Shown: one piece after another, positions 52,101 through 53,915 of the stretch | Layout of the letters: every line of letters begins with the position of its first letter | How positions within the stretch are numbered: the stretch's first letter is position 1 | NCBI GenBank assembly: GCA_963989385.1 | Contig: OZ022499.1 | Location: 33,720,993-33,784,992, forward strand | Reading direction: 5' to 3' | Source: Ctena decussata | Lineage: Eukaryota > Mollusca > Bivalvia > Lucinida > Lucinidae | DNA: 64,000 bases | The notes under the pieces: model-generated | Database searches by the model: none | Told to the model about the DNA's origin: nothing | The model's input: the letters and a program-made list of their open reading frames with translations, nothing else | Program-made: the position numbers and the translations under genes

Positions 52101-52425
52101 ACAGCTCTATGGGAAATCTTCAAAGAAGGCAAACAATGGGATGGACAGGAATGTTATTGACTTAACAATTGAAAATAACGAAACTGTAAATAGTAAGAGT
52201 GACTTGAATGATAATGACTTAGAAATTGACTTTTGTGGACCAGATTCAGCAAATAAATATAAATGTAAAGTAGTTCTTGAAAGGATGGATATAAGTCACA
52301 AAATTCCAAAACTGTCTGGTATATACACAAATGAAACTGTTAGGAAAGAATCAGGCAGTGACACTGAAACAGATTCCGTTGCTGAAGACTCCGGAGTTTT
52401 CTCGATGCCGGAAGAGAAGACATAA
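13116..52425 (+). CDS. Divergent Rel/NF-kB-like transcription factor, glutamine-rich C-terminus (whole gene, 14 coding exons)
   Basis: Joined exons give 1136 residues; all 13 introns are GT..AG and every junction keeps frame. Residues 1-186 are low-complexity and unrecognised. Residues 187-355 look like the DNA-binding half of a Rel homology region: RFRYESER at 200-207, TVKIEGYAGKAQLVVF, then HPYSLHGEFCDNGI. Residues 356-470 look like the IPT dimerisation half, best seen in VVEFYPPPF and SVQFVYYSVQ. The NLS RRRKKPR is at 478-484. The rest is glutamine-rich, without ankyrin repeats, so a class II (Dorsal/RelA-like) layout; the spacing matches RelA rather than p50. The C-terminus has VIDLTIEN (1047) and DSGVFS (1125-1130). 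It probably acts as a nuclear activator controlled by kappa-B signalling. NFAT5 also pairs a Rel region with a long Q-rich tail and is the main alternative. The HSLxG-like segment and the NLS position favour Rel. Confidence 0.82.
13176..13306. repeat. Palindromic element in intron 1
   Basis: 'TTCAGCATTCATCGTGTGAT' and GAAGCCAGTGG on the left are inverted as CCACTGGCTTTATCACACG and ATGAATGCTGAAAA on the right. The spacer is about 40 bp. A hairpin-type MITE; not coding. Confidence 0.75.
13791..14001. mobile_element. P5 MITE (TTAACxCTTTAAGCACCA ends)
   Basis: Terminal inverted repeats TTAACTCTTTAAGCACCA and TGGTGCTTAAAGTGTTAA enclose about 175 bp. The interior has TCATATTGAGAATTCAAAG and a palindrome GGCGGCTCATTATGAGCCGCC. 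Related copies at 18238, 23322, 29238 and a fragment at about 50700. Confidence 0.75.
14024..15161. mobile_element. Long-TIR element flanked by TTA
   Basis: Starts TGCCCCAGTCACACACACAC then ATTACGGACTGGGCGGATAGTT, and ends with the inverted form (ACTATCCACCCAATCCGTAA, TGTGTGTGTGTGACTGGGGCA). TTA flanks it on both sides (14021-14023, 15162-15164), which fits the TWA target of PIF/Harbinger. The interior is filled with degenerate ATCCGTAT and GCATCCGCAG repeats in both orientations, and an inner CTGACTGGGGCATTGG at about 14797 looks like a second terminus. The element may therefore be two nested or tandem copies. No transposase. Confidence 0.75.
15265..15335. repeat. AT-rich perfect palindrome
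   Basis: GAAATTAGAAACAAACAA / AATTACAATTTAATTGTAATT / TTGTTTGTTCCTAATTTC forms one continuous hairpin of about 65 bp. Confidence 0.7.
15378..15480 (+). mobile_element. 5' fragment of an ATGCCCCC-type Helitron-like element
   Basis: TTTTTATGCCCCCAACTTG followed by GACCGTCTGGATGG and 'GACAGACGGACAGAC' resembles the opening of the element at 1527. It is cut off at the start of the 65-bp tandem array. Confidence 0.45.
15481..17570. repeat. 65-bp minisatellite, about 32 copies, in intron 1
   Basis: The unit contains CAGTGAGGCATTGCTGACAG, TGGTTGTTCCCGATATAAT and AATAACTTACCATATTAGAA. The first units measure exactly 65 bp apart. Units fall into variants: GATATAATAA versus TTTATAATAA, CTACCTCAG versus CTACCCCAG, GGTTG versus GGCTG. 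Variants cluster locally, suggesting block duplication. One break at about 16199-16257 carries TTTATTTTGTGTTAAGTAAC, a sequence also just upstream of the array (about 15352), so the array probably once included that flank. Each unit holds an ACTTACC, the reverse of a GGTAAGT splice donor. Confidence 0.95.
17888..17921 (+). CDS. Rel-like gene, exon 2
   Basis: A 34-nt exon between acceptor TTATTTTTCAG and donor GTAAGT, encoding RETSSSPLPSY plus the first base of a Gly codon. Exon 1 ends in phase 0 and exon 3 begins with GA, which completes GGA, so both junctions agree. The strong splice sites support it despite its size. Confidence 0.65.
17922..18237. other. Intronic sequence, nothing recognised
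   Basis: This stretch after exon 2 shows no clear repeat family or exon. Confidence 0.3.
18238..18640. mobile_element. P5-type MITE, expanded by an internal insertion
   Basis: The left part (AAAAAGCAGACAACAAAATT, GAGAGTTCAAAGAATA) and the right part (GTGTAGATCC, GGATCTAGGCTGTATGC) match the P5 family. They are pushed apart by about 230 bp containing an A-run of about 22 (18385-18406). The inserted piece is not recognised; the A-run could be a retroposed 3' end. Confidence 0.5.
18850..19570 (+). mobile_element. Helitron-like repeat, GTCCCC family
   Basis: Opens with TTGTCCCCCTTTTTGAAG...AGAGGGACATAG and a CCGTCC-rich stretch, and closes near AGGGGACATAAATTCG, giving short complementary ends. 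Two direct subrepeats of about 185 bp start with GTACCTTGTGTGCGCAACTC; a third is broken by a hairpin insert 'GGGCGCATTTTGTCACA...' near 19380-19440. Not coding. Confidence 0.5.
19643..19919 (-). mobile_element. tRNA-derived SINE, type I, 12-bp target duplication
   Basis: Same family as 3813-4081, close to full length. CGGGGCCAGGCT flanks it on both sides (19631-19642 and 19920-19931). The tRNA-like head on the minus strand keeps GTAGCGCAATCGGTAG and GGTTCGAATCC; its anticodon position reads CGT rather than CAT. Confidence 0.88.
20216..20548 (+). CDS. Rel-like gene, exon 3
   Basis: Acceptor ATTTTACCAG at 20214-20215, donor GTAAATG at 20549. Encodes residues 26-135, starting MSKFVDITNHETLKRMLDG and including a Ser/Gly-rich stretch (SRSSSGSSSQGE). 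No known domain. The internal ATG at 20218 could be taken as the start if exons 1-2 were not used. The exon ends in phase 1. Confidence 0.8.
20790..21670. repeat. Degenerate tandem repeats in intron 3
   Basis: Two direct units of about 180-190 bp (20895 and 21075) share TATATCTCCAGCCACTTATC-type text and 'CATATTTGGACCATGGG'. They are followed by two to three units of about 120 bp with GAGTCAGTATG.CC and 'CATGGCCCAGTGATTTTG'. They resemble the subrepeats of the Helitron-like elements elsewhere in the window, but no clear ends are seen. Confidence 0.5.
22063..22128. repeat. P3 hairpin (TTGCTCCTAGAGGAGCAAA)
   Basis: GTCTACTCTTAAAGGAAA...CTTGCTCCTAGAGGAGCAAA...TTTCCTTTAAGAGTTGAC is a nearly perfect 60-bp palindrome. 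About ten copies occur in the window (22.1, 25.9 weak, 28.1, 29.1, 30.9, 39.2, 54.8, 55.1, 60.0 and 62.5 kb), often followed by GGGAGG.A..AATG and 'GAGTTGCTTCCC'. Confidence 0.8.
22842..22995. mobile_element. P2 palindromic MITE abutting exon 4
   Basis: TGGCCCAGAGGTTATAAAAC, CTCAAAATAAAGCACACTGA and TTGGCTGCTTCCGAGC are mirrored across a central GCACATGC into GCTCGGAAGCAGCCAA, 'CAGTGTGCTTTATTTTGAG' and GTTTTATAACCTC. The arms are almost perfect, about 75 bp each. Other copies are at 53517-53668 and 59559-59710. The right end lies about 8 bp before the exon 4 start, so it supplies the branch-point region. Confidence 0.85.
23004..23293 (+). CDS. Rel-like gene, exon 4 (start of Rel homology region)
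   Basis: Acceptor CTTTTCAACAG, donor GTTTGT after AAG. Encodes residues 137-232. After an acidic stretch the Rel region begins with EPKIKFTEVAKYSRFRYESE at 187-206. The canonical loop is RFRYxCEGR; here it is RFRYESERT, so the redox-sensitive Cys is Ser205 and Gly is Arg. The exon ends DYKSLGTVK, the start of the strand that continues in exon 5. Confidence 0.88.
23322..23508. mobile_element. P5 MITE, 28 bp after exon 4
   Basis: CTGTTAAGTGCCAAAAATCA...TTGGCACTTTAAGGTTAA ends, with 'CATATTGAGAATTCAAAGA' and the GGCTCATTATGAG core. The same family as 13791-14001. Confidence 0.7.
23590..24595 (+). mobile_element. Helitron-like repeat, ACGCCCGTTTT family
   Basis: Starts in a T-run with ATACGCCCGTTTTGAAAAAA (a hairpin CCGTTTTgaaAAAACGG) and CTGTCCGTCCATCTGTCC. 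The body has subrepeats of about 170 bp with TAACTxxxTAACCxTTTGGxATAT and 'ATGAAACTTTxTAxxAATGTG'. It ends GGGCGTATTATGCGCCGC, TTGCGAAGC and CCTTGTTTT. No ORF of note. Same general architecture as the other AGCTCACC elements. Confidence 0.5.
24746..25655. mobile_element. Mariner-like TIR element, non-autonomous
   Basis: The ends CGAGGGGCGTTCGGAAAG and CTTTTCGAACGCCCCTCG are inverted, continuing through TTTTGCAAATG / CATTTGCAAAA, about 30 bp in all. Such GAGGGGCGTTC ends are typical of mariner-group elements. The 0.9-kb interior contains only ORFs of 70-100 codons (25008-25232 plus; 25201-25503 minus) with no transposase resemblance. Flanking TA is clear only on the right side. It lies in intron 4. 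Confidence 0.65.
25742..25887 (+). CDS. Rel-like gene, exon 5
   Basis: Acceptor TTTTTCAG, donor GTATGT. Encodes IEGYAGKAQLVVFCVDVQDR, then IHPYSLHGEFCDNGIYQQ, up to residue 280 plus two bases of Lys281. This aligns by eye with the NF-kB segment I.NY.G.A...V......HPH.LVG..C.DG.. and is the strongest family signature in the gene. The nearer GTAAAG would not restore frame with exon 6. Confidence 0.9.
26283..26350. repeat. Palindrome in intron 5
   Basis: CTGATAATTTCACTGTTTC / GAAACAGTGAAATTATCA-type inverted arms with extra GTGAAAT / ATTTCAC copies on either side. Probably a MITE remnant. A weaker P3-type hairpin lies at about 25945-26000. Confidence 0.6.
26678..26740 (+). mobile_element. Type II SINE, 3' fragment
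   Basis: CCGTCTCCATATGACCTCAT and TGTTGGTGGGACGTTGAACC, ending GAGTTCTCTCACTT, match the 3' part of the copy at 59784-59942. Confidence 0.65.
26945..27294. mobile_element. P6 element (ACATGAGTGCTTATG), copy 1
   Basis: Its left third is a palindrome: ATTATTGAATTTATTAAAC..TTGGGGAAAAGATAAGATGC mirrored to GCATCTTATC..TTCCCCAA and 'GTTTAATAAATTCAATAAT'. A non-palindromic part with AAAACGTCATGATTT, a CCACTAGTGG palindrome and TCAGATGCGACGTCATATGA follows. The second copy at 61931-62281 matches throughout; a related one starts near 38200. Confidence 0.75.
27295..27771. other. Intron 5, 3' part: no element recognised
   Basis: Apart from short motifs shared with other intronic text, nothing is recognised between the P6 element and exon 6. 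This acceptor (TTTCTCTTCCAG) has an undisturbed upstream region. Confidence 0.3.
27772..27884 (+). CDS. Rel-like gene, exon 6
   Basis: Acceptor TTTCTCTTCCAG, donor GTGAGT. Encodes LNKVSFTTPKSKQYRNIFKK, RREDLKNCHIDVRSMRD, residues 282-318. This fits the region after the LVG.C.DG motif, where Rel proteins have the NLGIxCV.K strand and a basic helix. The helix is strongly basic here (KKRRE) and the strand is poorly conserved. Confidence 0.85.
28110..28173. repeat. P3 hairpin
   Basis: 'CTTAAAGGAAAGAATTTGC' faces GCAAATTCTTTTCTCTAAG. Same family as 22063-22128. Confidence 0.75.
28346..28770 (-). repeat. Direct-repeat unit with tRNA-like (SINE-like) segment
   Basis: 'CCTTAAAAGAAGTTTCATGG...TTGATTTCT..GAA.GACC' occurs at 28346 and again at 28702, about 355 bp apart. 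Between them (28605-28700), the minus strand shows a possible A box TGGTTAAGCTGG and B box GGGTTTGAATCC, suggesting a tRNA(Leu/Ser)-derived SINE with a long variable arm. No body or tail could be matched within the window. Confidence 0.45.
28890..29057 (+). mobile_element. Short AGCTCGCC-type Helitron-like element
   Basis: Opens TTTTTAGCTCGCCTGTACG and GCAGGGAGCTGTTGTTGTCA, and closes GGTGAGCTATTCTGTACGCG followed by GACAGGTCTTGT. These ends match the longer relative at 45945-47120. A GTGTGGGTGTGGGCGTGG run is internal. It is a deletion derivative. Confidence 0.6.
29106..29236. repeat. P3 hairpin with its downstream extension
   Basis: The hairpin 'CTCTTAAAGGAAAGAATTTG...GAGCAAATTCTTTCTTTTAAG' is followed by GGGAGGCAAAACAAAAATG, ACAGAGTTGCTTCCCCTG and AAAGTGTACCC, an extension shared with 30.9, 54.8 and 62.6 kb. 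Confidence 0.7.
29238..29423. mobile_element. P5 MITE ending 22 bp before exon 7
   Basis: Ends TTAACCCTTAAAGCACCAAA and 'TTTGGCGCATTAAGGGTTAA' are inverted repeats; the interior GCCACCTCATCAGAATCTAC is the P5 core, in the opposite orientation to the 13.8-kb copy. Confidence 0.75.
29446..29553 (+). CDS. Rel-like gene, exon 7
   Basis: Acceptor TATTAATTACAG, donor GTGAGT. Encodes TEMDKSDKNTVYLHAEVLLG and DTATKKHTVSTAIHNK, residues 319-354. It corresponds to the last strand of the DNA-binding half (D.N.VRL.F..FL....PV.S..I.D) before the linker to the IPT half. Confidence 0.87.
29791..30026. mobile_element. P1 palindromic MITE
   Basis: GAGCCGTGACACGAGAAAAC...GTTTTGTCGCGTCGCGGCTC with the GGATGCCCAGGCTGATCTGA arm. 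Full-length copy, in intron 7. Confidence 0.85.
30027..30786. other. Intron 7 interior, mostly unassigned
   Basis: It contains an A-run of about 26 (30297-30322) and AT-rich stretches (TTATATATTTTATATTATTT near 30515). Short facing motifs CAGGCGCTTG / CAAGCGCTG at about 30567 and 30650 hint at an old inverted-repeat element. Confidence 0.3.
30787..30875. repeat. P8 hairpin (CAGACTGCTCC.GGAGCAGTCTG)
   Basis: 'GGCAAACAGTGTAAACCCTG', ATCAGACTGCTCC and the inverted AGCAGTCTAATCTGG, 'GTCTGCACTGTTTTGC'. Related hairpins at about 22740, 40965, 57465 and 60482. Confidence 0.7.
30900..31035. repeat. P3 hairpin plus extension, ending about 16 bp before exon 8
   Basis: 'CTATTAAAGGAAAGAGTTTG...GCAAATTCTTTCC', then GGGAGACAAAAATGAAACTG, AGAGTTGCTTCCACTGAAG and TGTACCCATTCACC, as in other copies. 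Exon 8 starts at 31051. Confidence 0.65.
31051..31179 (+). CDS. Rel-like gene, exon 8
   Basis: Acceptor TTTTATTTTCAG, donor GTATGT. Encodes KEGNEFKIYTIEPASAPATG, then YHHSNPNSKRVLIVVTDGTA and FPK, residues 355-397. It corresponds to the first strands of the IPT half: L.I.R.....GGDEI.LL.DKV. The GG of that motif is replaced by NPNSKRV, so this half is divergent. Confidence 0.85.
31398..33054 (+). mobile_element. AGCTCACC-type Helitron-like element, complete, in intron 8
   Basis: Starts TTTTAGCTCACCTGAGCACA and ends CAGGTGAGCGATCCAGGGCC, ATCATGGCCCTCTTGTTTT; the terminal GGGCCATCATGGCCC is a perfect hairpin. The body has four or five units of about 130 bp with CCAAAACTGCTGGGCCGATT and 'AATTTCACAGAAATGTTCC', then units of about 120 bp with TAGAGGGCACAGTTATGATC. 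No protein. T-run insertion and the 3' hairpin are Helentron-like, but the CTAG terminus is lacking (CTTGT instead). Confidence 0.7.
33055..33450. other. Intron 8, unassigned
   Basis: AT-rich text with no recognised repeat or exon. Confidence 0.3.
33451..33672. mobile_element. P4 palindromic MITE, diverged copy
   Basis: GCTCCAGATAAGAAGGGGTA...AAAACATATGTTGTGACC, central GTCTCACCGAGAC, then GGTCACAACATATGTTTTC and ACCCTTCTTATCTAAAGCTC. Other copies at 39935-40130 and 53172-53370. Confidence 0.75.
33690..34215. repeat. AGCTGCGTTT/AAACGCAGCT low-complexity repeat, block 1
   Basis: Repeated short units around GCAGCTT, AAAGCTGCGT, 'TTTCCGCAGCTTCAACGCAG' in both orientations, spacing irregular (about 15-25 bp). 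Block 2 continues at 35390-35745 after an inserted element. A C-run precedes it (about 33688). Confidence 0.8.
34216..34805. other. Unassigned between the AGCTGC blocks
   Basis: A GCATGCATGCCTGCCTGTCTG microsatellite-like patch lies at about 34530-34565; the remainder is unrecognised. Confidence 0.35.
34806..35345. mobile_element. TIR element (AAGGTAGGTTCCTG), TA flanked
   Basis: Ends AAGGTAGGTTCCTGGAC and GTACAGGAACCTACCTT are inverted (one mismatch) and TA stands at both outer edges, which suits Tc1/mariner-type targets. The 540-bp interior has a 100-codon plus-strand ORF (34923-35225, hydrophobic N-terminal half) without recognisable homology; I do not call it a gene. Confidence 0.7.
35390..35745. 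repeat. AGCTGCGTTT low-complexity repeat, block 2
   Basis: Same motif family as 33690-34215, e.g. GACGCAGCTTTT and TACAGCTTTCTT, with more T-rich spacers. Confidence 0.7.
35776..37574 (+). mobile_element. Helitron-like repeat, family A, near-complete
   Basis: Starts in a T-run at TATTCCCCCGCCACGAAGTG, with a hairpin CCACGAAGTGG. It ends ATGTCGGGGGCATTCATCAC, CTTTAGTGATTGTCTAG and T, where TCACctttaGTGA is the terminal hairpin and CTAG the last bases (37571-37574). The body has three or four units of about 180-340 bp ('GCAGGGAGTTGAAACTTGCA', TCAAGGTCAAGGTCACAG). The 5' unit is duplicated at 36127. The minus-strand copy at 1395-3345 shares body and 3' end. It stops 21 bp before exon 9. Confidence 0.65.
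37596..37678 (+). CDS. Rel-like gene, exon 9
   Basis: Acceptor TTTCTTTGTTTAACAG, donor GTTAGT. Encodes (H)VGVKIKSKTGRPWEVMVPK and KDISCIKK, residues 398-425. It matches the D.I.V.F.....W......F...D.H.Q part of the Rel dimerisation half by position and by the conserved W. The polypyrimidine tract adjoins the CTAG end of the preceding element. Confidence 0.85.
37679..38199. other. Intron 9, 5' part: nothing firm
   Basis: A weak P8-like stretch (CAAACAGTGTAGTCCTGCTC) lies at about 37778-37830; the rest is unassigned. Confidence 0.35.
38200..38560. mobile_element. P6-related element
   Basis: TAGAGGATCTTATACGAGTG opens as in P6. An inner palindrome CATATGAAATTTATGAAAC / GTTTCATAAATTTCGTATG follows, and CAGCGACGTCATATGATGAA closes. 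The inner palindrome sequence differs from the other two copies, so it is a subfamily. Confidence 0.55.
38596..38880. repeat. Possible inverted-repeat element
   Basis: CCTGTCTCCTGGATGTGCCC near 38600 faces GGGGCATCCTGGAGACATG near 38825, and ATCATACTCAA faces TTGAATATGAT. An inner GATCAAGT..ACTTGATC pair supports an old foldback. Edges are unclear. Confidence 0.5.
38971..39106 (+). CDS. Rel-like gene, exon 10
   Basis: Acceptor CCTTCCTCACTCAG, donor GTATCT. Encodes AVVEFYPPPFRNPDTDTNEE, MEVCLVDEDTKDESNSVQFV and YYSVQ, residues 426-470. It aligns with the Rel segment VAIVF.TPPY......PV.V..QLRRPSD.E.SE...F.Y.P. The RRPSD patch, which holds the PKA-type serine in many Rel proteins, is replaced by acidic DEDTKDES. 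Confidence 0.9.
39180..39320. repeat. P3 hairpin
   Basis: 'TCTTAAAGAAAAGAATTTGC', TCCGATAGGAGCAAATTG and TTTCCTTTAAGAGTTGACC. Same family as 22063. Confidence 0.75.
39630..39800 (+). mobile_element. tRNA-derived SINE, type III
   Basis: A box-like TCAGTAGGTTAAGTACTGG, B box-like AAGTTTGATTCC at the expected distance, then GGTGGAAATTTC, CATCATCATGATATGACCG and a tail GTTGAAAAGGATGTAAAA. Differs from the other two SINE types in head and body. Only one copy is in the window, so family status is inferred. Confidence 0.55.
39935..40130. mobile_element. P4 palindromic MITE ending about 27 bp before exon 11
   Basis: GAGCTCTAGATAAGAGGGGG, ACATATGTTGTGACCCCTC, central CCGTCTCGACGAGACGG, then GAGGGGTCACAACATATG and CCCCTCTTATCTAGAGCTC. 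Nearly perfect 95-bp arms. The copy at 53172-53370 is very similar, so both are young. Confidence 0.88.
40158..40241 (+). CDS. Rel-like gene, exon 11 (nuclear localisation signal)
   Basis: Acceptor CATTGTTTCAG, donor GTAAAG. Encodes DLDGVNERRRKKPRLDRSAE and ASCSRQPS, residues 471-498. The basic cluster RRRKKPR, a few residues after the last IPT strand, is where Rel proteins carry their NLS, the site masked by I-kappa-B. Confidence 0.88.
40242..41461. other. Intron 11: P8 hairpin and unassigned text
   Basis: 40965-41035 contains GATCAGACTTCTCCTAAAGG, GGCAGTCTGATCAGGGTC and CACTGTTTGCCATTC, a P8 hairpin. The rest is AT-rich with a T-run before exon 12. Confidence 0.45.
41462..41518 (+). CDS. 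Rel-like gene, exon 12
   Basis: A 57-nt exon, acceptor TTTTTTCTGCAG, donor GTAAGT. Encodes GASWNVLGSLDPKLKQKFE, residues 499-517. No known motif; probably a short helix linking the NLS to the Q-rich tail. Skipping it would keep the frame because both flanking phases are 1, so it could be alternatively spliced. Confidence 0.75.
41613..41880 (+). mobile_element. tRNA-derived SINE, type I, plus strand
   Basis: GGGCCAATTAGCGCAATCGG head, GGGTTCGATACC B box, 'CTTCCACTGATTCAAGAAGG' body, CCGCTTAGGAGG, and tail GTGGACTTTAAGCAATAACAC followed by AACAACAAC. The only plus-strand copy of this family here and the most diverged; 5' end slightly trimmed. Confidence 0.82.
44784..45902 (+). mobile_element. 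Element IV, nested in III
   Basis: Starts TTTTAGCTCACCAGAGCCGA with a GTCGTCGTTGTCGTCTTCGT run, and ends GGTGAGCTTTGTGGCCCGTG, GGCCTCTTGTT. Three body units of about 330 bp with GGCAACTTAGAGTTCCCATA. Confidence 0.7.
45945..47120 (+). mobile_element. Element V (AGCTCGCC type), nested in III
   Basis: Starts TTTTTAGCTCGCCTGAAGGA and GGCGTCAGCGTCCGCGTCCG, and ends GCAAGCACTTATTCAGGCGA, GCTATGCTGTCAGGCGACAG and CTCTTGTT. Units of about 200-240 bp carry GGATGTTTTGGTTAAAGTTT and 'CAGTGACCTTGATGTCAAGG'. A 13-C run followed by CACACA lies at about 46849. It is a relative of 28890-29057. Confidence 0.7.
49802..50586 (+). CDS. Rel-like gene, exon 13 (glutamine-rich region 1)
   Basis: Acceptor TTATATTTTCAG, donor GTAACT. 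Encodes residues 518-779. The first part is mixed (NITIPTYSEMYDNGRQ, ARSVQLKDENGRGRSP). From about 670 on it is glutamine-rich (GEQQQILQEQQAGQRQ, LLQQNQIQPVQQQQIL). Q-rich tracts of this kind act as activation domains in many animal transcription factors; that role is inferred here. Ends in phase 0. Confidence 0.9.
50587..51012. other. Intron 13, 5' part: C-run, CA repeat and P5 fragment
   Basis: C-run followed by ACACACACACA at about 50627-50651. At 50700-50770 GCAGATCCAGATTAGGTGGC and TCATCATGGGATTT resemble the P5 core. Otherwise unassigned. Confidence 0.45.
51013..51225. mobile_element. Tc1/mariner-type MITE, diverged copy
   Basis: Flanked by TA; left end CAATCAACTCTCAATTTC, right end AGAATGTCAGCTG. 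The core AAAGTAAATTTTCTGGGCCC / AGAAAATTTACTTTGAGATA is a palindrome shared with the better copy at 55858-56062. Confidence 0.65.
51352..52425 (+). CDS. Rel-like gene, exon 14 (terminal coding exon)
   Basis: Acceptor TTCTGTTCTGCAG followed at once by CAGCAGCAG. Encodes residues 780-1136 and stops at TAA 52423-52425. In order: a Q-rich start; a less biased helical-looking block LKHELLSQILEEQARQLNPD (about 808-870); more Q-rich text; acidic motif DLNDDDVEIDSEGPKRK at 1010; VIDLTIEN at 1047, resembling a SUMO-interaction motif; a second acidic copy DLNDNDLEIDFCGP at 1063; and an acidic C-terminus with EDSGVFSMPEEKT. Confidence 0.9.
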   Translation, partial: QQQAQPQTTNLPENQRQQGQPNSSLMEKRLKHELLSQILEEQARQLNPDFKLPPNQMFLLLGDSLTIADKSLMDHAFSLPATHPLSSTLEQSMNSQSQPFPNQLQGQVLGMTGSCAQSGTTGGIQQQQIGQPYSGIGQVVQVQPPPLVQQQSYSQLQNPTTLIAGAGNQLQNPSALSFQQYSGSSQPLQRGTSLAVQPNYSMRQGGGVQQRSVQSGQSIFPRNNLPFSSADLNDDDVEIDSEGPKRKQPIQLYGKSSKKANNGMDRNVIDLTIENNETVNSKSDLNDNDLEIDFCGPDSANKYKCKVVLERMDISHKIPKLSGIYTNETVRKESGSDTETDSVAEDSGVFSMPEEKT

Positions 52426-52984
52426 CTTTCTGAAGTGCTTAAGATGATGCAACATTGATGATAATTCTGGGATCAGTGGTCTTCATTAAAATATAATTGA
52501 GCCGCAACATGACAAAATCAACAAAGTGGCATGTGGGCCCAGTGAAGACTCCAATTAGCCTAGGCAGCCACCCAGCCTGATCAGAGTCTTTCCTGTGCCC
52601 TTAAAGGATAGCTTAGGGTCTAAGCTACCTCCATGCAGACAGCAAAGACTCTGATCAGACTGGGCAGATGCCTAGGCTTATCTGAGTCTTTGCTGGGCAT
52701 ACATGCCACTTTATTGGTTTTGTCATGTCATGGCTCCGTTATGAGTAGTGACATGATAAAACCAACAAAGTGGCATGACTCAGATCAGCCTGGGCAGCTA
52801 AGGATCTAAGCTCTTACGTTATTGTCAATCCTTTGAAATGCTTCAGTGAGGTGATTCTAGTGAGGGGCCACAACATCTGGTTTTATGGAAATTATGACAT
52901 GGCAGTTTAACATCCTTTTCAGTGTAGTATTTTAGTCACCTCAGAACAACGAGAAGGTGATTATGAAGGGCTCTGTGCAATAAA
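52426..52984 (+). terminator. Probable 3'UTR and poly(A) signal of the Rel-like gene
   Basis: After the stop, ATTAAA at 52485-52490 and AATAAA at 52979-52984 are candidate poly(A) signals. If the second is used, the UTR includes the P1 palindrome at 52499-52736 and a partial P1 at 52741-52815. Transcript data are needed to choose. Confidence 0.45.
52499..52736. mobile_element. P1 palindromic MITE in the likely 3'UTR
   Basis: GAGCCGCAACATGACAAAAT...TTTTGTCATGTCATGGCTC, about 238 bp. It starts 73 nt after the stop codon. A fragment of the same family lies at 52741-52815. Confidence 0.82.
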
Positions 52985-53171
52985 GTGCCTTTTAGGTGTG
53001 GACAGAATCTTGCTTCCAGCAGGACTGGAATCGTGTTCAAAGCAAAGTTAGCTTCACAAAGTGTTATTTGAGAATTTGTTAAGTTCTATAGCTTATATAA
53101 AGTTTCCTCACATTTTTTTTGGCAAAAAAAAAAGTCAATGTTTTTCCGTATTACAGGTTTGAAACTGTACA

Positions 53172-53370
53172 GAGCTGTAGATAAGAGGGAGTATTTAGTG
53201 ATAATTAGGGATAATTTTTGTTAATTTTGCATACAAACATATGTTGTAACCCCTCATCTGAACCGTCTCGACGAGACGGTTCAGATGAGGGGTCACAACA
53301 CATGGTTTCTATGAGAAATAAAAAAAATTATCCCTCAATTATCATCAAATACCCCTCTTATCTAGAGCTG
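53172..53370. mobile_element. P4 palindromic MITE
   Basis: GAGCTGTAGATAAGAGGGAG...CCCCTCTTATCTAGAGCTG with the centre CCGTCTCGACGAGACGG identical to the 39.9-kb copy. Confidence 0.87.
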
Positions 53371-53516
53371 TGCTGTAATGTCACATTTACTTATGACATT
53401 GTTAGTTTTACTGTTGTTGAGATCGCTGTCAGGCTCGAGCGTCTGTGATAGTTTTGAACAACTGGGCCCTGGAGTTATTTTCGGATTTTCATCTAACCAC
53501 ATTTCATCTGACACTC

Positions 53517-53668
53517 TGGCCCAGAGGTTATAAAACTTGAGTACATTCTCAAACTCAAAATAAAGCACACTGATTGGCTGCTTCCGAGCACATGCTCGGA
53601 AGCAGCCAATCATTGTGCTTTATTTTGAGTTTGAGATTATTCTCAAGTTTTACAACCTCGAATCCTGA
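53517..53668. mobile_element. P2 palindromic MITE
   Basis: TGGCCCAGAGGTTATAAAAC...GTTTTACAACCTCGAATCC with the centre CCGAGCACATGCTCGG. Close match to 22842-22995. Confidence 0.87.
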
Positions 53669-53915
53669 TCATCAGTGACAGTGACTTTATCATTTGGTCC
53701 TCCATTGCAGCTGGTTTAGATCCTGCACCCATAAAGAGAGGGACTCTGTATTTATCAGCAGTGTTAGTCAGAAAACAGCCTGGCTGGCATGCCAGGTTTG
53801 CAGATTTCTGTCATGAGGCAGTTTGTATCAAAGACTTTAAAAGTAGTACCAGTTGCTATTAGCTTGGTACCCAGCACAAAAGTAGTGGTATGGCTGGTTG
53901 TCTCAATAATGATTT
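53669..53915. other. Unassigned
   Basis: Short AT-balanced stretch; a CCTGGCTGGCATGCCAGG palindrome at about 53778 is the only structure seen. Confidence 0.3.
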
